From: Ramlibacter sp.
Lineage (GTDB): Bacteria; Pseudomonadota; Gammaproteobacteria; Burkholderiales; Burkholderiaceae_C
Length of the DNA: 5,976 bases
Reading direction: 5' to 3'
Assembly (NCBI GenBank): GCA_026785815.1
Contig: JAJAZH010000450.1
Span: 1-5,976 of the forward strand
The notes under the pieces were generated by a model. That model had not been told where the DNA came from. It was given only the letters and a program-made list of their open reading frames with translations, and ran no database searches. Of this stretch, positions 1 to 4,215 are shown one piece after another. The position numbers and the translations under genes were made by a program. How positions within the stretch are numbered: position 1 is the stretch's first letter; each line of letters starts with the position of its first letter.

Positions 1-17
1 ACCCTGAGTGCCCAATG

Positions 18-41
18 AAAAAAGGGCCCGAAGGCCCTTTT
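18..41 (-). terminator. Rho-independent terminator of the RNA-binding protein gene
   Basis: Read on the minus strand, a perfect 9-bp stem (20-28 with 33-41) is closed by a UUCG tetraloop inside a C...G closing pair, the very stable C(UUCG)G type. It is followed by a run of six T residues (23-18). It starts about 26 bp after the stop codon at 68-70, so it ends the rbp transcript. The A-run on the other side gives some plus-strand terminator character too, but no plus-strand gene is visible to the left. Confidence 0.93.
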
Positions 42-67
42 GGTACTCCCTGATGAACAGGAAAGTC

Positions 68-490
<423 letters not shown>

Positions 491-494
491 CATT

Positions 495-538
495 GGACTC
501 CATCATCAAAAAAAAACGCACGAAGCGATGGGGAGTCC
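495..538 (-). promoter_or_regulatory. Leader hairpin that can mask the rbp Shine-Dalgarno
   Basis: In the rbp mRNA, GGACUCC (538-532) is perfectly complementary to GGAGUCC (501-495), which contains the GGAG ribosome binding site. Beyond a 2-nt bulge (531-530), AUC (529-527) can also pair with GAU (504-502). This gives 10 pairs around a loop of about 22 nt that includes a U9 run (516-508). If it forms, the hairpin hides the ribosome binding site. The complementarity is seen directly; the regulatory role is inferred. A temperature-dependent switch or autoregulation by the RRM protein binding the U-run are both possible. Confidence 0.45.
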
Positions 539-605
539 GACACGCAATCACAAACCGAAAAACTTCACTTCGAAGACGCGAAACTGACCATTCACCGCAG
601 ACCTT

Positions 606-665
606 GTGCTGGGGTCACCCCGGCAGCACCGGATGATTATGATCGAAATTCGGGCCGAACGGGAA
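606..665 (-). promoter_or_regulatory. Candidate promoter and 5'-end hairpin for the rbp gene
   Basis: On the minus strand a good -10 box, CATAAT (641-636), lies 18 bp after a weak -35, TTCCCG (665-660). Transcription would start near 629, giving a leader of about 135 nt. A strong hairpin starts almost at that point: five pairs (629-625 with 610-606), then a 3-nt bulge (624-622), then GGGG-UGA-CCCC (621-611). A stem at the very 5' end commonly protects an mRNA. The -10 box is convincing and the -35 box is weak. Confidence 0.4.
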
Positions 666-672
666 AATACCG

Positions 673-867
673 TCAACCCTCGCCGTCCCGGGCTTCGGCA
701 TAGTACCGCCAACGCCCCGTGGCCTGGCGCATCACCAGGATCTGGCGCTCGTGCAGCTGGACATAGAGGTTGGTCGCGGTGAGACCAAGGTCCTTACAGA
801 TCTCCTCGCTCGACAGTTCGAGCCATTCCCGCATCAGGAAGGCCCGGCCCAGGGCCGGCGTGGTGTC
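673..867 (-). pseudogene. Truncated ECF sigma factor (region 4 only)
   Basis: The minus frame ending at the TGA 673-675 encodes the promoter -35 recognition domain (region 4) of an ECF sigma-70 factor. It reads FLMREWLELSSEEICKDLG followed by TATNLYVQLH, at about 857-751. This is the helix-turn-helix of the group whose usual form is MREWL-x-EICKELG-x-TN-W-LHRAR. Everything expected upstream, namely region 2 and the linker, is absent: above about 867 the frame runs through DNA that on the opposite strand encodes a DoxX end. The tail after LYVQLH also departs from the usual RARMRLRECLE helix, reading ERQILVMRQATGRW, so the 3' end may be rearranged too. Without region 2 it cannot bind core polymerase as a sigma factor. 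I read it as a relic. The frame stays open up to an ATG at 939, but that N-terminal part is antisense to the DoxX remnant. Confidence 0.7.
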
Positions 868-874
868 GCTATCG

Positions 875-1030
875 GAGATCGCGCCAGCGGCGCTGCAGCA
901 GCACATCTTCTGGGGCACGCTGCTGGCAGCCCTGGCCATCTACGGCCCGGGCGCCTGGTCGCTGGAACGCCTGCTCTGGCCGCGCTTTCACCAGTTCACT
1001 TCGCGGTCGGGAGTCGAGCCGATGCGGTGA
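875..1030 (+). pseudogene. C-terminal remnant of a DoxX-family membrane protein
   Basis: On the plus strand, about 875-991 encodes an end typical of DoxX-family membrane proteins: FWGTLLAALAIYGPGAWSL followed by ERLLWPRFHQ. That is one hydrophobic helix, the YGPG-x-SL turn and a short polar tail. The three upstream helices of a DoxX protein are missing. Upstream of about 875 the same frame runs antisense to the sigma-factor remnant, and no start codon with a ribosome binding site serves it. The frame continues to the TGA 1028-1030, antisense to the last codons of amt, so the true stop may be lost. DoxX proteins close bufferin/gig-type operons (DUF2282-DUF692-DUF2063-DoxX), which are often controlled by an ECF sigma factor. 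No other part of such an operon survives here. Confidence 0.6.
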
Positions 1031-2190
1031 ATCGAGAGGTCGGCTCCTTCGTACTCTTCTTCCTGCGACAGTCTCAGAGGCGAGACCGCCTTGATGCCCG
1101 CATAAAGAACGTATCCGGCCAGCAGCGCCCAGCCGACCCCCATTGCCGTGCCGATCAGCTGGGCACCGAAGCTGACGCCACCCAGGCCGCCGAGCGCCTT
1201 GCTGCCGAAGATTCCGGCGGCGATTCCGCCCCAGGCGCCGCACAGCCCGTGCAAGGGCCAGACCCCGAGCACATCGTCGATCTTCCAGCGGTTCTGTGTC
1301 AGCGTGAACATGATCACGAACACCGCTCCGGCAACGGCGCCGACCGCCAGCGCGCCCAGCGGATGCATCACATCGGAGCCGGCGCACACCGCCACCAGGC
1401 CGGCGAGCGGCCCGTTGTGCACGAAGCCGGGATCGTTGCGACCGGCGGCCAGCGCTGCAAGCGTGCCGCCGACCATGGCCATCAGCGAATTCACGGCCAC
1501 CAGGCCCGAGATCTTGTCGATGGTCTGGGCGCTCATCACGTTGAAACCGAACCAGCCGACCGTCAGGATCCAGGCGCCGAGCGCCAGGAACGGAATATTG
1601 GATGGCGGATGCGCCGAAATCGCGCCGTCCTTGCGGTACCGGTTGCTGCGAGCGCCGAGCAAGACCACCGCCGGCAACGCCAGCCAGCCACCCAGGGCGT
1701 GAACCACGACCGAGCCTGCGAAATCGTGGAACTCCGCGCCCGTGACGTCCTTGATCCAGGCCTGGATGCCGAAGCGCTGGTTCCAGGCCACCCCTTCGAA
1801 CAGCGGATAGATCAGGCCGACGATGACCGCAGTGGCGAACAACTGGGGCCCGAACCGCGCGCGCTCAGCGATCCCGCCTGAAATGATGGCGGGAATCGCG
1901 GCTGCGAACGTCAACAGGAAGAAAAACTTCACCAGCTCGTAGCCGTTGCGGGCCGCCAGCTGCTCGGCACCGACGAAAAAGTTGGTGCCGTAAGCGACCG
2001 CGTAGCCGACCATGAAATAGACCACTGTCGACACCGAAAAGTCGACCAGGATCTTGACCAGGGCGTTGACCTGGTTCTTCTTTCGCACGGTGCCGAGTTC
2101 GAGGAAGGCGAAACCGGCGTGCATGGCAAGCACCATGATTCCGCCGAGCAAAATGAACAAGGCGTCCGAGCCCTGCTTGAGTGCGTCCAT
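988..2190 (-). CDS. amt: Ammonium transporter, Amt family
   Basis: This is an intact 400-aa inner-membrane channel for ammonium uptake, normally a trimer. The start at 2190 is decided by AGGAGG six bases upstream; a longer open frame to 2385 is non-coding. The Amt signature runs from D156-F-A-G to R181 and matches the family pattern completely. Landmarks by analogy with E. coli AmtB are the twin pore histidines H164 and H314 (in WPLHG), W145 and the GWFGFN block with F216 and S220 at the periplasmic recruitment site, and the Phe gate region near 89-96 (KFFFLLTF). About eleven membrane helices are visible. The N-terminus, with AMHAGFAFLELG and VRKKN, resembles the branch that also holds plant-type AMTs rather than E. 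coli AmtB. The cytoplasmic tail EEEYEGADLSIH is the usual site of GlnK contact and trimer coupling. No glnK flanks the gene in this window. It is divergent from metX. I see no clear terminator after it; its stop abuts the DoxX remnant. No convincing promoter, sigma-70 or sigma-54, is visible on the minus strand between 2191 and 2340. Confidence 0.96.
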   Translation of the reverse strand: MDALKQGSDALFILLGGIMVLAMHAGFAFLELGTVRKKNQVNALVKILVDFSVSTVVYFMVGYAVAYGTNFFVGAEQLAARNGYELVKFFFLLTFAAAIPAIISGGIAERARFGPQLFATAVIVGLIYPLFEGVAWNQRFGIQAWIKDVTGAEFHDFAGSVVVHALGGWLALPAVVLLGARSNRYRKDGAISAHPPSNIPFLALGAWILTVGWFGFNVMSAQTIDKISGLVAVNSLMAMVGGTLAALAAGRNDPGFVHNGPLAGLVAVCAGSDVMHPLGALAVGAVAGAVFVIMFTLTQNRWKIDDVLGVWPLHGLCGAWGGIAAGIFGSKALGGLGGVSFGAQLIGTAMGVGWALLAGYVLYAGIKAVSPLRLSQEEEYEGADLSIHRIGSTPDREVNW

Positions 2191-2199
2191 GAGATCCTC
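2191..2199 (-). promoter_or_regulatory. Strong ribosome binding site of amt
   Basis: On the minus strand AGGAGG lies at 2202-2197, followed by ATCTC and then the ATG at 2190. This full-strength Shine-Dalgarno settles the start codon against the longer frame that extends to 2385. Confidence 0.9.
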
Positions 2200-2336
2200 C
2201 TCTTTGGAATGAGTTGAGTTGCGTTGGTGCAGTAGTGTGGCGGCGACGCCCGGCGCACCCCGAAGAATCAAGAAAACTGCGCAGATGTGTGCTCTATCCA
2301 GGGCGTCGGTTGGGCGCATGGGTCGACGGGATGGAT

Positions 2337-2345
2337 TGATATACT
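2337..2345 (+). promoter_or_regulatory. Extended -10 promoter of metXW
   Basis: TG-A-TATACT is an extended -10 element (TGnTATAAT) with five of six -10 bases matching. The -35 position (about 2316-2322) has no good match, as is common for extended -10 promoters. Transcription would start near 2352, exactly where the first stem of the SAM-II riboswitch begins. That agreement supports both calls. Confidence 0.65.
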
Positions 2346-2352
2346 GACACGC

Positions 2353-2400
2353 AGCGCCGATTTGCCACAGCTTGCGGGCGCTCAATAAATGCAGCTAAAG
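2353..2400 (+). promoter_or_regulatory. SAM-II riboswitch controlling metX
   Basis: This matches the SAM-II (metA-type, SAM-alpha) aptamer in order and spacing. The P1 5' strand AGCGCC (2353-2358) pairs perfectly with GGCGCT (2377-2382). Between them is the loop with the conserved GATTTG (2359-2364) and CTTGC (2371-2375). After P1 come AATAAATG and GCAGCTAAAG (to 2400). UUGC (2372-2375) pairs with GCAG (2391-2394) to form the H-type pseudoknot. Compared with the well-studied Sargasso Sea SAM-II RNA, as I remember it, the U in GUAG is replaced by C, so a G-U pair becomes G-C while pairing is kept. Binding S-adenosylmethionine stabilises the pseudoknot and lowers expression of the gene behind it, which here is the methionine-pathway gene metX. 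The family is best known from Alphaproteobacteria, so its presence in what looks like a betaproteobacterium is slightly unexpected. Confidence 0.9.
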
Positions 2401-2414
2401 ACCGAAAGCCCACG

Positions 2415-2453
2415 ACCCGGCCTCGTTTCCTTAGCGATGCCGGGTTTTCTTTT
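2415..2453 (+). terminator. Intrinsic terminator (attenuator) between the SAM-II riboswitch and metX
   Basis: ACCCGGC (2415-2421) pairs with GCCGGGT (2439-2445). Inside, TCG (2423-2425) can pair with CGA (2435-2437). A T-rich run (2445-2453, TTTTCTTTT) follows directly. It lies 15 nt after the aptamer and 12 nt before the metX start, with no gene between, so it should act as an attenuator, not as the end of an upstream operon. The five bases GCTAA of the aptamer's 3' strand (2394-2398) are complementary to TTAGC (2431-2435) in the terminator hairpin, which offers an alternative fold when SAM is absent. Confidence 0.75.
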
Positions 2454-2464
2454 GCTTTCCTGAA

Positions 2465-3622
2465 ATGATCGTTTCGCCCCAGTCGATGTCTTTCAGCCAA
2501 CCGCTCGCGCTGCGCAGCGCAGCGTCGGTTCGCGACTACTCGCTCGCGTACGAAACCTGCGGCACGCTCAACACCCGACGCAGCAACGCCGTCCTGATCT
2601 GCCATGCGCTGAACGCTTCGCACCATGTCGCCGGGAGCTATGCCGGCCAGGCCGATTCGACCGGCTGGTGGGACACGATGATCGGCCCCGGCAAACCGGT
2701 CGACACCGACCGCTTCTTCGTGATCGGCGTCAACAACCTGGGCTCGTGCTTCGGCTCCACCGGGCCGATGCACGTCAATCCGGACACCGGCCAGGTCTAC
2801 GGCGCGGACTTCCCGGTGGTGACGGTGGAAGACTGGGTCGATGCCCAGGCCCGCCTGCTCGACGCGCTCGGTATCGAACGGCTGGCGGCGGTGATGGGCG
2901 GCAGCCTGGGCGGCATGCAGGCCCTGTCGTGGACCCTGCAGTATCCGCAGCGGGTCCGGCACGGCGTGGTGATCGCCAGCGCGCCCAACCTGACAGCCGA
3001 GAACATCGCCTTCAACGAAGTCGCGCGCCGCGCGATCGTGACCGACCCGGACTTTCACGGCGGCAATTTCTACCGGCATGGGGTGGTGCCCAAGCGCGGC
3101 TTGCGGATCGCCCGGATGATCGGCCACATCACCTACCTGTCCGACGACGTGATGAACGAGAAATTCGGCCGCCGTCTGCGCAGCGCGGTGGCAAGCGGCA
3201 GCGATGCGCCCGACGGCGTTGACCTGCGCTACACCACGCAGGAGATCGAGTTCCAGATCGAGAGCTACCTGCGCTACCAGGGCGACAAATTCAGCGAGTA
3301 TTTCGACGCCAACACCTACCTGTTGATCACCCGCGCCCTCGATTACTTCGACCCGGCGCTGAAATTCGAAGGCAACCTGGCCAAGGCGCTGGCGCGAGCG
3401 AGCGCCAACTTTTTGCTGGTGAGCTTCACTACCGACTGGCGCTTCGCTCCGCGCCGCAGCCGGGAGCTGGTCAAGGCCTTGCTCGACAACCAGCGCAGCG
3501 TGAGCTACGCCGAGATCGACGCCCCGCACGGCCACGACGCGTTCCTGCTGGAAGATCCGCGTTACCTGGGCGTGGTCCGTTCCTACTTCGATCGCATCGC
3601 GCTGGAAGTGGTGGCGTCATGA
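2465..3622 (+). CDS. metX: Homoserine O-acyltransferase MetX (likely succinyltransferase, MetXS)
   Basis: MetX transfers an acyl group from acyl-CoA to the hydroxyl of L-homoserine, the first committed step of methionine synthesis. The 385-aa length is normal for this alpha/beta-hydrolase-fold family. The nucleophile is S147 in GGSLGG, the acid is D324 in TTDWRF and the base is H357 in HGHDAF. HALNASHH (47-54) and NNLGSCFGSTGP (90-101) are family blocks. The NNLGSC form is, as far as I recall, that of beta- and gammaproteobacterial enzymes now assigned to succinyl-CoA, whereas acetyl-CoA enzymes tend to have GGC; the substrate is therefore inferred. ATG 2465 is the first possible start after the in-frame TAG at 2432, and homology (VSPQS) reaches residue 3, so this start is sound. 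It has no recognisable Shine-Dalgarno: the sequence before it is pyrimidine-rich. The stop overlaps the metW start as ATGA. Expression is probably controlled by the SAM-II riboswitch and terminator just upstream. Confidence 0.97.
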   Translation: MIVSPQSMSFSQPLALRSAASVRDYSLAYETCGTLNTRRSNAVLICHALNASHHVAGSYAGQADSTGWWDTMIGPGKPVDTDRFFVIGVNNLGSCFGSTGPMHVNPDTGQVYGADFPVVTVEDWVDAQARLLDALGIERLAAVMGGSLGGMQALSWTLQYPQRVRHGVVIASAPNLTAENIAFNEVARRAIVTDPDFHGGNFYRHGVVPKRGLRIARMIGHITYLSDDVMNEKFGRRLRSAVASGSDAPDGVDLRYTTQEIEFQIESYLRYQGDKFSEYFDANTYLLITRALDYFDPALKFEGNLAKALARASANFLLVSFTTDWRFAPRRSRELVKALLDNQRSVSYAEIDAPHGHDAFLLEDPRYLGVVRSYFDRIALEVVAS

Positions 3623-4080
3623 GCGACCGGCTGACCATGGAATCAATCGCGCGGCTGGTGCCCGAGGGCTCCCGCGTGCTCGACCTGGGCTGCGGCGACG
3701 GCGCGCTGCTCGACCACCTGCAGCGCGAGCGCGGCTGCCAAGGTTACGGCATCGAGATTGCCGACGGCAACCTGCTGGCCTGCGTCAAGCGGGGCGTCAA
3801 CGTGATCCAGCTCAACCTCGACGAAGGGCTGGCGATGTTCGACGACCGCTCCTTCGACGTGGTGCTGCAGATCGACACCCTGCAGCACCTGCACAACGCC
3901 GAGACCATGCTGGTAGAGACGGCGCGTGTCGGCCGGGTCGGGATCGTCGCCTTCCCCAATTTCGCGCACTGGCCGAACCGGCTCTCGATCGCCCGGGGCC
4001 GGATGCCGGTCACCAAGCGGCTGCCTTATCAGTGGTACGACACCCCCAATATCCGGGTCGGCACCTTCAAGGATTTCTAA
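3619..4080 (+). CDS. metW: Methionine biosynthesis protein MetW, cut short by an in-frame stop
   Basis: MetW is a SAM-dependent methyltransferase-like protein (class I Rossmann fold) that accompanies metX in many proteobacteria and is needed for, or assists, homoserine acylation. Its exact reaction is not settled. The SAM-binding motif I is VLDLGCGDGAL (20-30), with the acidic motif II residue E46 in YGIEI. Further MetW blocks are GVNVIQLNLDEGL (59-71), FPNFAHWPNRL (112-122) and LPYQWYDTPNIRVGTFKDF (135-153). The frame then meets TAA at 4078-4080, but the same frame continues with an intact-looking C-terminus to TAG 4201-4203, giving the usual total of about 194 residues. The expected residue at the stop is Glu (GAA/GAG, as in DFEVL), so one G-to-T change explains it. 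The shortened product lacks the final strands and helix of the fold and may be unstable. The start overlaps the metX stop (ATGA), so translation is probably coupled. Confidence 0.9.
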   Translation: MSDRLTMESIARLVPEGSRVLDLGCGDGALLDHLQRERGCQGYGIEIADGNLLACVKRGVNVIQLNLDEGLAMFDDRSFDVVLQIDTLQHLHNAETMLVETARVGRVGIVAFPNFAHWPNRLSIARGRMPVTKRLPYQWYDTPNIRVGTFKDF

Positions 4081-4203
4081 GTGCTGGCGACCAAGAACCG
4101 GCTGGGCATCCTGGACGCTTTCGGCCTGCAGGAAGGCAGCGAAGTGCGCTTGCTGCCGAACTTACGCGCCGGCACCGCGGTGTTCAAGTTCGAACGTGGC
4201 TAG
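4081..4203 (+). pseudogene. Severed C-terminal 40 codons of metW
   Basis: This is directly in frame after the metW stop. It encodes VLATKNRLGILDAFGLQ and then EVRLLPNLRAGTAVFKFERG, the normal end of MetW, with no further damage. It begins with GTG immediately behind TAA, and AAGGA (4069-4073) lies 7 nt before that GTG, so a 40-aa fragment could be made by reinitiation. Alternatively the stop is read through, is a sequencing error, or has inactivated the gene. A rare TTA leucine codon (4162-4164) stands out in this GC-rich segment. Confidence 0.8.
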
Positions 4204-4215
4204 GCCGCGCAACGC

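Noticed and set aside
671..676. TTGACG on the minus strand as a -35 box
   Set aside because: No -10 box lies 16-18 bp behind it; the good CATAAT is 29 bp away. It also overlaps the end of the sigma-factor remnant frame.
751..1881. Plus-strand frame of 376 codons opposite amt
   Set aside because: It is a GC-rich shadow of the amt gene with no recognisable domain; it shares only the DNA of the DoxX remnant, in a different frame.
2225..2231. TGGTGCA as an NtrC half-site for amt
   Set aside because: Only one half of the palindrome is present and no sigma-54 promoter (GG-N10-GC) is found near it; a 7-bp match by chance is likely.
2191..2385. Upstream extension of the amt frame to an ATG at 2385
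   Set aside because: AGGAGG with ideal spacing marks ATG 2190, and Amt homology starts there. The extension would overlap the metX promoter and riboswitch, and its translation looks like non-coding sequence.
2294..3535. Minus-strand frame of 413 codons opposite metX
   Set aside because: It is antisense to a clear MetX with a complete catalytic triad; its His/Ala/Val-rich translation is typical of a GC-rich shadow frame.
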